The notes: a model not told the origin generated them from the sequence alone. A stretch of 5,672 bases of DNA from JAPUDS01 sp039812985 (GCA_039812985.1 JBDHUL010000045.1:1-5672), one strand, 5' to 3'; shown: positions 1 to 5,119, counted from the first letter of the stretch. Numbers and translations are program-made.

Positions 1-527
1 TGCACTATGGTGAGCCCCAGTTTTTGCGTCATTGCCTGTTTCACCCCAGTTTCAGAAAAATACCGGCGCATACGTTTGTCAATTTCTTTATACACCGTTT
101 CGACATCAGGTAACGCTCTGTCAAAATCTTTTGCGGCAGCGTGGAACTGCGCCAGAGAGAAGCCAAGCAGTTTTATATGTTTCATTGAATAGGCTTCCCA
201 GGGGATTGTTTCACCAGGGAGGTATTTGTACAGTGACCCGTAGCGGCTGCCAACACGCAATATTCGTTCATCAGCAGGGGCGCGAACAGGTAGGCCTGAC
301 GCAGCATGACGACCGAAAGCGTTTGTACGGCGAATCAACTCGACAATACCCGGCTCTTTTTTATACAAAATAAAATTCAGCCACCTTTCGTCCTCTGTTG
401 TAAAACTATACGACGCGTTACGGTAGCCTTTTTCGATTGGCCCGAACGCCGCGACACGCACACCGTACATATGCGCAACCCTACGCATTACTTCTTCGGA
501 TAACCCCTGTTTATCACACTCGTTCAT
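1..527 (-). CDS. APH-fold phosphotransferase family kinase (partial, C-terminus outside window)
   Basis: Reading the minus strand from ATG at 527 gives 175 codons with no stop up to the window edge, so the C-terminal part is missing. The protein resembles the N-lobe of the aminoglycoside phosphotransferase / homoserine kinase II / choline kinase superfamily. A glycine-rich nucleotide loop (GYRNASYSF, residues 34-42) is followed by a beta strand with the likely ATP-binding lysine (LYKKEPG, K56/K57). Next come the helix and linker ending in SGLPVRAP (77-84), the hinge-like YKYLPGETIPW (100-110), and the helix LGFSLAQFHAA (121-131), typical of the start of the C-lobe. The catalytic HxDxxxxN loop would lie beyond the edge, so activity cannot be judged. 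The substrate is unknown: these kinases phosphorylate small alcohols, sugars or amino acids. No Shine-Dalgarno site precedes the ATG. A TATACT or TATTAT -10 box lies within 5-14 nt of it, suggesting a very short leader. The gene is divergent from tmk. Confidence 0.75.
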   Translation of the reverse strand, partial: MNECDKQGLSEEVMRRVAHMYGVRVAAFGPIEKGYRNASYSFTTEDERWLNFILYKKEPGIVELIRRTNAFGRHAASGLPVRAPADERILRVGSRYGSLYKYLPGETIPWEAYSMKHIKLLGFSLAQFHAAAKDFDRALPDVETVYKEIDKRMRRYFSETGVKQAMTQKLGLTIV

Positions 528-529
528 AT

Positions 530-547
530 GTATAATAGGTAGTATAC
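530..547. promoter_or_regulatory. Overlapping opposed -10 boxes between kinase gene and tmk
   Basis: The plus strand carries a consensus TATAAT (531-536), predicting a start near 543 and a 20-nt leader with a strong Shine-Dalgarno site for tmk. On the minus strand, TATACT (546 to 541) predicts a start near 534, seven nt before the ATG of the kinase gene. Together they form the near-palindrome GTATAATA-GG-TAGTATAC with one mismatch. The -35 regions are poor on both sides (TGTTTA at 508-513 for plus, 17-nt spacer), so the assignment rests mainly on the -10 boxes. Confidence 0.5.
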
Positions 548-548
548 C

Positions 549-557
549 AAGGAGGTG
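549..557 (+). promoter_or_regulatory. Strong Shine-Dalgarno site of tmk
   Basis: AAGGAGGTG is a near-perfect complement to the 3' end of 16S rRNA. The core GGAGG ends seven nt before the ATG at 563. It fixes the tmk start and shows that this organism does use Shine-Dalgarno initiation, in contrast with three other genes here that lack such a site. Confidence 0.9.
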
Positions 558-562
558 CCGTT

Positions 563-1234
563 ATGGGAGCATTTATTGTCATCGAAGGCAGCGACGGGTC
601 AGGAAAGGCCACGCAAGCCCTTGAGCTTGAAGAGCGTGTCCATGCAGCCGGATACAACGTCCTCAAGGTCGCTTTTCCCAACTACGGCTCGGCGACTTCG
701 CGGTTTATCGAACGTTACTTAGAAGGGGCATATGGCCCGGTAAATACTATTCACCCAGAACTTGCCGGTATGCTCTATGCCGTTGATCGCTTTGCAGATG
801 CCGAAAAAATCCGTACCCATCTGCGAAAACCGCATGCCGTCGTGGTGGCTGATCGCTATGTTGCCTCAAATCTCGCCCACCAGGGAACAAAGTTTACCGA
901 TAGCGATGAACGACGACAGTTTTATGAGCAGATAGTTGAACTCGAATACGACATACTCGGACTCCCCAAACCAGACCTGAACGTCGTGCTGCTCGTCCCG
1001 GCTCACATTGCATCTGATAACACAGCGGGGCGACAACGACTTGATGAACACGAGAAAGACGCTGAACACCTCCAACGAGCGTGCCGCAACTACCGCGAAA
1101 TCACGAACCTTTATAGTGAGTGGTTCACCGTCATAGACTGTACCACCAACGACAATTCGATGCGTCCCATAAAGGACATCGGCGAAGATATCTGGCAAAC
1201 TGTCCTTCCTATTCTCAGAGACCGCGCCCTCTAA
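563..1234 (+). CDS. tmk: Thymidylate (dTMP) kinase
   Basis: Transfers the gamma-phosphate of ATP to dTMP to give dTDP in the cytoplasm, the step common to de novo and salvage routes to dTTP. The 223-aa length fits the family. Residues 9-18 form the P-loop GSDGSGKATQ. FPNYGSATS (39-47) and YAVDRF (72-77) are the usual substrate-side segments. ADRYVASNLAHQG (96-108) contains the DRY/H motif that binds the nucleotide. The lid region RLDEHEKDAEHL (159-170) has the D-x-H-E-K-D signature of one branch of bacterial thymidylate kinases. The Walker A position normally held by Ser/Thr right after the lysine is Ala16, followed by Thr17, a variant I recall from other lineages of this family. The start is fixed by AAGGAGGTG just upstream. 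The gene is convergent with folA, whose product acts in the same nucleotide pathway, with a 51-bp gap in which I see no convincing terminator. Confidence 0.93.
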   Translation: MGAFIVIEGSDGSGKATQALELEERVHAAGYNVLKVAFPNYGSATSRFIERYLEGAYGPVNTIHPELAGMLYAVDRFADAEKIRTHLRKPHAVVVADRYVASNLAHQGTKFTDSDERRQFYEQIVELEYDILGLPKPDLNVVLLVPAHIASDNTAGRQRLDEHEKDAEHLQRACRNYREITNLYSEWFTVIDCTTNDNSMRPIKDIGEDIWQTVLPILRDRAL

Positions 1235-1285
1235 AGCATTCAACCCCTTCGCACATTGGGTCACTGTACCGCGCAATCTGTTTTA

Positions 1286-1777
1286 TTATGGAGACGCCGA
1301 GCGGCGGTCGTAGGTGACAAAGTCGAAGTCGTACTGGTTTTTTTCATCTTTTTTATGAGGTTCTCGTGATACTTCCCGCCACAGACGAGGGTTAATAGAA
1401 GGGAAGAATGCGTCGCCGCTGAGAGTCGTCTTTACCTCTGTTACATACAGTCTGTCTGCCCTATCTATAGTCGTCTTGTAGAGCTCCGCGCCCCCTATAA
1501 CAAACACATCGCCAAGCGACTGAAGTCCTGCAAGGTCGTGCAATGTCTCCGCACCCTCAAACGACATGACCTGCCTTGTCATGACAACATTTCGCCGGTT
1601 TGGCAGAGCGTGCCCAAGTCTGGCCACAATAGATTCGTACGTTTTTCGCCCCATCACCACAGTGTGCCCGGTTGTTAGTTCTTTAAAACGTTTTAAATCA
1701 CCGGGTAAATACCAAGGTAAATCGTTGTTCGCGCCGATGACGTTATTCCTAGCTTTTGCAGCGATAAGTGAAATCAT
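1286..1777 (-). CDS. folA: Dihydrofolate reductase
   Basis: Reduces dihydrofolate to tetrahydrofolate with NADPH, regenerating the cofactor used by thymidylate synthase. From the ATG at 1777 the product is 163 aa, the usual length for chromosomal enzymes. Key positions fall where they do in the E. coli enzyme: MISLIAAKARNNVIG at the N-terminus, LPWYLPGDLKRFK with the catalytic acid Asp27, VVMGRKTYESI (40-50) for NADPH binding, and VFVIGGAELY (91-100) with the conserved Gly95-Gly96. A frame-preserving extension reaches an ATG at 1906. It is rejected because family homology starts at MISLI and a TATAAT box lies only 6 nt before the 1777 ATG, so transcription would begin at the start codon itself. 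An intermediate ATG at 1795 lies upstream of that box. There is no Shine-Dalgarno site. No thymidylate synthase gene is visible in the window. Confidence 0.95.
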   Translation of the reverse strand: MISLIAAKARNNVIGANNDLPWYLPGDLKRFKELTTGHTVVMGRKTYESIVARLGHALPNRRNVVMTRQVMSFEGAETLHDLAGLQSLGDVFVIGGAELYKTTIDRADRLYVTEVKTTLSGDAFFPSINPRLWREVSREPHKKDEKNQYDFDFVTYDRRSASP

Positions 1778-1783
1778 AACGAC

Positions 1784-1789
1784 ATTATA
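1784..1789 (-). promoter_or_regulatory. -10 box of a leaderless folA promoter
   Basis: The minus strand reads TATAAT then GTCGTT then ATG. A start seven nt after the -10 box falls on the A of the folA ATG at 1777. The -35 is weak: TTGGCT at 1814-1809 matches four of six positions but with a long 19-nt spacer. Confidence 0.6.
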
Positions 1790-1915
1790 CGGCATCAGCT
1801 TAATTCCCAGCCAAATCGTAACAGCTGTGAATACGGTTACATCAACTGGTGCGAACAGCCCGACGTTACTCGCGATACCCAAGGTCGCATCATCTCCCGA
1901 GAGCATAAAACAAGC

Positions 1916-1951
1916 GGTGAAGCAACATCATTTGTCAATTACGGCTTCACC
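1916..1951. repeat. Inverted repeat in folA / RelA-SpoT-like intergenic gap
   Basis: GGTGAAGC (1916-1923) and GCTTCACC (1944-1951) are perfectly complementary, 20 nt apart. The repeat lies in the 248-bp divergent gap, 33 bp before the -35 box of the next gene. It has no T-run, so it is not a terminator. It could be an operator or chance; nothing else supports a role. Confidence 0.35.
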
Positions 1952-1983
1952 AGCTCCGGTGATGCCCCGACTTCCTGGATGAG

Positions 1984-2011
1984 TTGACCAATCCGTCTTT
2001 CGTCCTATAAT
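1984..2011 (+). promoter_or_regulatory. Near-consensus sigma-70 type promoter of the RelA/SpoT-like gene
   Basis: TTGACC (1984-1989, five of six consensus positions) and TATAAT (2006-2011, perfect) are separated by 16 nt. The predicted start is about 2017-2019, leaving only 7-9 nt before the ATG at 2026 and no room for a Shine-Dalgarno site. Confidence 0.75.
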
Positions 2012-2025
2012 CATTCATAGAAACT

Positions 2026-3567
2026 ATGACACAAACACCTGTTTCTCCCAACATCGACGCGCCTCGTATCAAAAACGGACAATCTGTAGATACCCTGACA
2101 CAGAACGGTTTAACAGTCTACCAGTTCTGCTCCTCTACTGAAACACTGCGCGACGAAGACAGCTCACGGCTTGAGCAGCTTCGCATACAGGCTGAGTCAA
2201 ATATTGCACTCATGAAGGCATTTCTTGGCGATAAGGTAAACGATGCTGTGTATGCAGCTGCAACGGTCTACCCGCTCCTTAGAGAGGCTTTGACAAATGA
2301 CAAAATAACCCATGACGCTGTAGTTGGTGATCTCGTGAGGCTTGCGCCAGCCGACAAACGTCACTACCTGCGAGGGCTGTGTCTTGATGCCAATGATATT
2401 TTTGACAAAGAGCAGTCACTGCACGTTGACGGGGCGCCTGAAACGGCTGAGGGTTGGATCGACCTTCAGAGTTCGCCGCTGTCATTTGATGATCTTGACG
2501 AACTGGCGAACAACGTTAATCTCGAGTCGCTCGCCATCACGGCCATCGATATCCTGAACAGGCTCAATGAAGCCGCACCAGCCGACGAAGACACCTACAG
2601 AGCCATACACATTTCCGAAAAACTGTATGTGCCTCTCTGTGAAATTGTCGGTTTAGATGGTCTCGCAATGGAACTGCGGAGCCGCGCAAACATACTGCGT
2701 CTGAAGCATTCGGGGAATTATCATTTCGTTCAAGAGGCTCATCAGATACTTGGCGAACACGGGTTTCCGCAACACATGGAGGCGTTTGAATTTGCAGAAG
2801 CTATGCTTGCTGATATTGGAATTGAAAATATCGGCGAACATGCAGTTTCTGTCACGAATGATCACAACACCATCATTGGGCATGGTCTCGCTGAGCTGTT
2901 GTCGGATGATGAAGAGCCGACAATATTTCGTTATGTCTTCCGCGGGAAGAGTATTGGTTCGCTCGCCATGAAGCTGTTTAAGCAGTCAGACAAGGGGTCT
3001 GCCGAGCGGGGAGCCCCAATGGACTTGTTCGGCGTGACGCTTATTACTGACAACCGCGATCCTGTCGGAAGGATTGCCCGCACGATATCCGACAAGATCC
3101 AGGACAATACCCCAGGTAACCTCTATTTTAAAAACACGCCTTCGAGAAGCCAGTCAACCGTCATTTACGGCGATGATGAATACAAACAGGCTATATTTGC
3201 GTCAACCGGCTGGAACCCAGACACAACCGATTCTGCCGTCAGAGAGGGTAGCAATCTCGAGGTGACAAAAGTAACGTTTGTGCGAGGCGCAAGTTACATC
3301 GAAGTTCAGCTGCTCACCGAAGATGAACGCCACCGATCGCGTATATCATCAGACAACGCCCATGTCATTTTCAAATACGAACGTTTGTCTGGTAAAAAGA
3401 TGACCCCCGAGGAAAGGTACCGTGCAGGAGAGATAATTGCACGCTTACACGGTCGCAGGGACAATATGCGCATAGCGATGCTTTCTGAGCAGTCCGAGCA
3501 AAAACTGGCGCGTCATCAGCGACGGCAAACGGGCAGCAGGGTCGCGAGCATTACAGTGAGTCTATGA
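2026..3567 (+). CDS. Divergent RelA/SpoT-like protein, function unproven
   Basis: A 513-aa soluble protein with no signal peptide or membrane segment. Residues 1-55 look flexible and 56-125 helical. Residues 168-226 (including DILNRL and ISEKLYVPLCEIVGLDGLAM) resemble the last helices of the RelA/SpoT HD domain, where the family reads roughly ADRLHNMRTL then ETLEIYAPLAHRLG. Residues 303-345 (RYVFRGKSIGS, MDLFGVTLITD) resemble the synthetase entry GRPKSIYSI and DL-x-[AG]-[VI]-R, with Asp333 at the catalytic acid position but Thr in place of the conserved Arg. SYIEVQLLT (423-431) resembles EVQIRT, with Glu426 kept and Arg changed to Leu. The GYQS-H motif is not evident and about 40 residues appear inserted before EVQ. 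No intact HD pair is visible. It may be an inactive or regulatory RSH relative; the similarity is my reading and is weak. The start is supported by the promoter 15 nt upstream. The rplJL promoter begins 4 nt after its stop, with no terminator between. Confidence 0.5.
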   Translation: MTQTPVSPNIDAPRIKNGQSVDTLTQNGLTVYQFCSSTETLRDEDSSRLEQLRIQAESNIALMKAFLGDKVNDAVYAAATVYPLLREALTNDKITHDAVVGDLVRLAPADKRHYLRGLCLDANDIFDKEQSLHVDGAPETAEGWIDLQSSPLSFDDLDELANNVNLESLAITAIDILNRLNEAAPADEDTYRAIHISEKLYVPLCEIVGLDGLAMELRSRANILRLKHSGNYHFVQEAHQILGEHGFPQHMEAFEFAEAMLADIGIENIGEHAVSVTNDHNTIIGHGLAELLSDDEEPTIFRYVFRGKSIGSLAMKLFKQSDKGSAERGAPMDLFGVTLITDNRDPVGRIARTISDKIQDNTPGNLYFKNTPSRSQSTVIYGDDEYKQAIFASTGWNPDTTDSAVREGSNLEVTKVTFVRGASYIEVQLLTEDERHRSRISSDNAHVIFKYERLSGKKMTPEERYRAGEIIARLHGRRDNMRIAMLSEQSEQKLARHQRRQTGSRVASITVSL

Positions 3568-3570
3568 AAC

Positions 3571-3599
3571 TTGCTCAATGCTCACCATTCTGCTATACT
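3571..3599 (+). promoter_or_regulatory. Extended -10 promoter of the rplJ-rplL unit
   Basis: TTGCTC (3571-3576), a 17-nt spacer and TATACT (3594-3599) preceded by TGC, an extended -10 motif. The predicted start is near 3606, immediately before the L10 leader, which is the expected arrangement. A short inverted repeat, CTGCT (3590-3594) / AGCAG (3604-3608), flanks the -10 box. Confidence 0.75.
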
Positions 3600-3605
3600 A
3601 CAGAG

Positions 3606-3711
3606 CAGTCGTTACCAGAGACAGTAGCGGGCGGAAACGCCGATAAGAATGCTACCGAGGCAACAAACATTCTTTGAAGTATGTTTGAACTCTGGAAAAT
3701 CCAGAGTTTTT
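3606..3711 (+). promoter_or_regulatory. Ribosomal protein L10 leader (autoregulatory 5' UTR)
   Basis: The stretch from GTTACCAGAGACAGTAGC to GCTACCGAGGCAAC matches the conserved core of the L10 leader found upstream of rplJ in many bacteria, where the L10-(L12)n complex binds and represses its own operon. A visible outer stem joins GTTaCC (3611-3616) to GGcAAC (3659-3664). A K-turn-like AGAGACA / CCGA region follows, then stem GTAGC (3624-3628) / GCTAC (3651-3655). An inner hairpin GGCG-GAAA-CGCC (3630-3641) is closed by a GNRA tetraloop. A further stem CAAACAT (3664-3670) / ATGTTTG (3681-3687) precedes the terminator. The location between the rplJ promoter and the gene fits the role. Confidence 0.88.
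3688..3711 (+). terminator. Attenuator terminator of the L10 leader
   Basis: AACTCTGG (3688-3695), loop AAAAT, CCAGAGTT (3701-3708), with a T-run through 3711: an 8-bp stem followed by Ts, an intrinsic terminator inside the leader. It probably stops rplJL transcription when L10 is in excess and may also end read-through from the gene upstream. Confidence 0.85.
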
Positions 3712-3734
3712 CTGTAACAGACGTTCGTTAACAT

Positions 3735-3828
3735 CTCTAGTCACAATGTAAGGAAGGGGTTACTCTTCCTGGAACATTTCAGAAATACATTCTAACATGT
3801 TCCCTCCAACCCCTAGAGCTCGGCGAGC
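3735..3828 (+). other. Structured RNA region between attenuator and rplJ, unknown
   Basis: This part of the leader carries nested complementary segments not explained by the L10 element. CTCTAG (3735-3740) pairs with CTAGAG (3813-3818) as a closing stem. Inside it are hairpin AGGAAG (3751-3756) / CTTCCT (3765-3770) and stem GGAACAT (3771-3777) / ATGTTCC (3797-3803). GGGTT in the first hairpin loop (3757-3761) is complementary to AACCC (3808-3812), a possible pseudoknot or an alternative stem. A small GCTC-GGC-GAGC hairpin (3818-3828) follows. No coding frame is convincing here. A role in translation control of rplJ is a guess. Confidence 0.45.
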
Positions 3829-3866
3829 GCCTCCCATGCGCCCGCGCCACAAAGTTTTAGGATATC

Positions 3867-3884
3867 AAACGTAAGTTTAAGGAG
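3867..3884 (+). promoter_or_regulatory. rplJ ribosome binding site with adjoining GNRA hairpin
   Basis: AAGGAG (3879-3884) lies six nt before the rplJ ATG and fixes the start. Directly before it, AAAC-GTAA-GTTT (3867-3878) can form a 4-bp hairpin with a GNRA-type loop ending exactly at the Shine-Dalgarno site, which may keep the site exposed. Confidence 0.7.
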
Positions 3885-3890
3885 CAAGAA

Positions 3891-4415
3891 ATGGCAATTT
3901 CTCGCGATAAAAAACAAGCGTTGGTAGCAGATTTTAGCACGGTTCTTGGAACCAGCAAGATGACAGTCGCTGCAAAGTACGATGGCACCTCCGTGTCTGA
4001 CCTACAAAAACTGCGACGTCAGGCCAGGGAAAGCGGCGTGTCGATTAAAGTCATCAAAAACCGCCTTGTACGCACCTCTATGGCGCGCACAAAAGGATTT
4101 GAAGACACCGACACGAGCACTCTGACCGGCCAACTCCTCTACGCCTATAGCACCGAGGATGAGGTAGCGGCCGCCCAGGTCATAAACACGTTTGCAAAAG
4201 ACGTGCCAACACTTGAGCTTGTCGCTGGGTTTGACAGTGCTGGTGCCGTTTTGAGCACCGCCGATGTCAAAGCCCTCGCTGGGCTTCCGAGCAAAAATCA
4301 GCTTATCGCCGAAGCAGTTGCACAACTGCTTTCGCCGGTACACGATGTTACTAACGCACTTTCCGGCAATCTGCACGCGCTGCTTGATGGCGTGGAAGCA
4401 AAGGCTACTGCGTAG
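3891..4415 (+). CDS. rplJ: 50S ribosomal protein L10 (uL10)
   Basis: L10 anchors the L7/L12 dimers on 23S rRNA and forms the base of the ribosomal stalk that recruits translation factors. The 174-aa length is normal. The N-terminus MAISRDKKQALVADF and the segment around residues 18-65 (MTVAAKYDGTSVSDLQKLRR, then VSIKVIKNRLVRTSM) are typical of the rRNA-binding domain. ALAGLPSKNQLIAEAVAQLL (about 129-148) corresponds to the conserved LP-x-[KR]-x-x-L motif. The C-terminal helix up to about residue 170 (VTNALSGNLHALLDGVEAK) is where L12 dimers dock. It is preceded by AAGGAG at 6-nt spacing and by an L10 leader, which supports autoregulation. It is co-transcribed with rplL after a 127-nt spacer. 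rplK and rplA, usual upstream partners, are absent from the upstream side. Confidence 0.96.
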   Translation: MAISRDKKQALVADFSTVLGTSKMTVAAKYDGTSVSDLQKLRRQARESGVSIKVIKNRLVRTSMARTKGFEDTDTSTLTGQLLYAYSTEDEVAAAQVINTFAKDVPTLELVAGFDSAGAVLSTADVKALAGLPSKNQLIAEAVAQLLSPVHDVTNALSGNLHALLDGVEAKATA

Positions 4416-4524
4416 CTTTTAAAGACCGCTGAACGATAAAGGAAGAGACTATTTAATCTAACTATAGAAGGCACGCGTAGTACCATGGAAGAACTTCCTT
4501 CTTCCTTCTACCTTAAGTTTTCTA

Positions 4525-4539
4525 TTCTCCAAAGGAGAA
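4525..4539 (+). promoter_or_regulatory. rplL ribosome binding site inside a potential hairpin
   Basis: AAAGGAG (4531-4537) lies five nt before the rplL ATG. TTCTCC (4525-4530), loop AAA and GGAGAA (4534-4539) form a perfect 6-bp hairpin that would cover the core of the site. No terminator is seen in the spacer, so rplL is read from the rplJ transcript. Confidence 0.65.
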
Positions 4540-4542
4540 CCT

Positions 4543-4920
4543 ATGGCAGATGTTAAAAAGCTCGCTGAAGAGCTCACCAAACTGACCGTTCTTGAAGTTA
4601 ATGAACTAAAGAACATTTTGAAAGAAGAGTACGGAATTGAGCCAGCTGCAGCCGCCGTTGCTGTTGCCGGCCCAGCCGCTGGCGCCCCGGCCGAAGCCGC
4701 CGAAGAAAAAGCCGAATGGACCGTTACCCTGAAAGATGCTGGCGCACAGAAAGTCGCTGTCATCAAGGCAGTGAAGGACATTACGGGTCTTGGCCTCGGT
4801 GAAGCCAAAGCTATCGTTGACGGCGCACCGGCCCCTGTAAAGGAAAAGGTAAGCAAAGACGACGCCGAAGCTGCTAAAAAAGCTCTCGAAGAAGCCGGCG
4901 CAACCGTCGAACTCGTCTAA
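4543..4920 (+). CDS. rplL: 50S ribosomal protein L7/L12 (bL12)
   Basis: Forms the mobile dimers of the ribosomal stalk that bind and stimulate GTPase factors (EF-Tu, EF-G, IF2). The 125-aa length is typical. Residues 1-32 (LAEELTKLTVLEVNELKNIL) are the dimerisation and L10-binding helices. Residues 34-56 are the Ala/Pro/Gly-rich flexible hinge. From residue 58 the globular C-terminal domain follows, with KVAVIKAVKDITGLGLGEAK (70-89), the factor-binding face, and the end KKALEEAGATVELV. The gene is strongly acidic and alanine-rich, as usual. The start is fixed by AAAGGAG at 5-nt spacing. It is the last gene of the unit, followed by an intrinsic terminator 33 nt after the stop. L12 is needed in several copies per L10, so extra translation control at its start would make sense. 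Confidence 0.97.
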   Translation: MADVKKLAEELTKLTVLEVNELKNILKEEYGIEPAAAAVAVAGPAAGAPAEAAEEKAEWTVTLKDAGAQKVAVIKAVKDITGLGLGEAKAIVDGAPAPVKEKVSKDDAEAAKKALEEAGATVELV

Positions 4921-4953
4921 CCAAGTTACGATCCGACTAGAGATAATAACCTG

Positions 4954-4986
4954 CAAAACACCCTGCCAGACGCGGGGTGTTTTGTT
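4954..4986 (+). terminator. Intrinsic terminator of rplJ-rplL
   Basis: CAAAACACCC (4954-4963) and GGGTGTTTTG (4975-4984) form a perfect 10-bp stem with an 11-nt loop. The T-rich 3' side (TGTTTTGTT) supplies the U-tract and the complementary A-run lies on the 5' side. It sits 33 nt after the rplL stop and ends the ribosomal protein unit. Confidence 0.88.
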
Positions 4987-5119
4987 ATACGACGTATGCT
5001 GAATATAGCAAATCATCATACACAATACATGACAATAAGTAGGGGAACGTCCTAAAGTCAACGATGAAATATACAACACTTTTTACTCGGCCTCATAAAA
5101 TCGTGTGGAAAAGCCCGTC

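Noticed and set aside
7..503. Plus-strand open frames at 7-192, 32-373 and 306-503
   Set aside because: They lie antisense to the partial phosphotransferase gene, which has clear family motifs; the plus frames have no recognisable motifs and no ribosome sites.
866..1276. Minus-strand open frame inside tmk
   Set aside because: Fully antisense to a well-supported tmk and without recognisable protein features.
1235..1285. Possible shared terminator between convergent tmk and folA
   Set aside because: No stem longer than 3-4 bp could be found before the TTTTATT stretch, so no terminator is called.
1778..1906. Longer folA product starting at 1906 or at 1795
   Set aside because: Extra residues have no match to the reductase family, and the TATAAT box at 1789-1784 lies just before the 1777 start.
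1566..1982. Plus-strand open frame across folA and its upstream gap
   Set aside because: Antisense to folA for half its length and with no motif; treated as a shadow frame.
3746..3751. ATG directly followed by TAA in the rplJ leader
   Set aside because: A start-stop element could stall ribosomes, but there is no ribosome site before it and it lies in the structured region, so it is likely chance.
4485..4556. 23-codon frame beginning MEELPSS that overlaps the rplL start
   Set aside because: No properly spaced Shine-Dalgarno site and composition follows the pyrimidine tract; not supported as a leader peptide.
4458..5079. Minus-strand open frames antisense to rplL (4458-4856, 4606-5079)
   Set aside because: They mirror the GC-rich alanine codons of rplL and encode low-complexity sequence.
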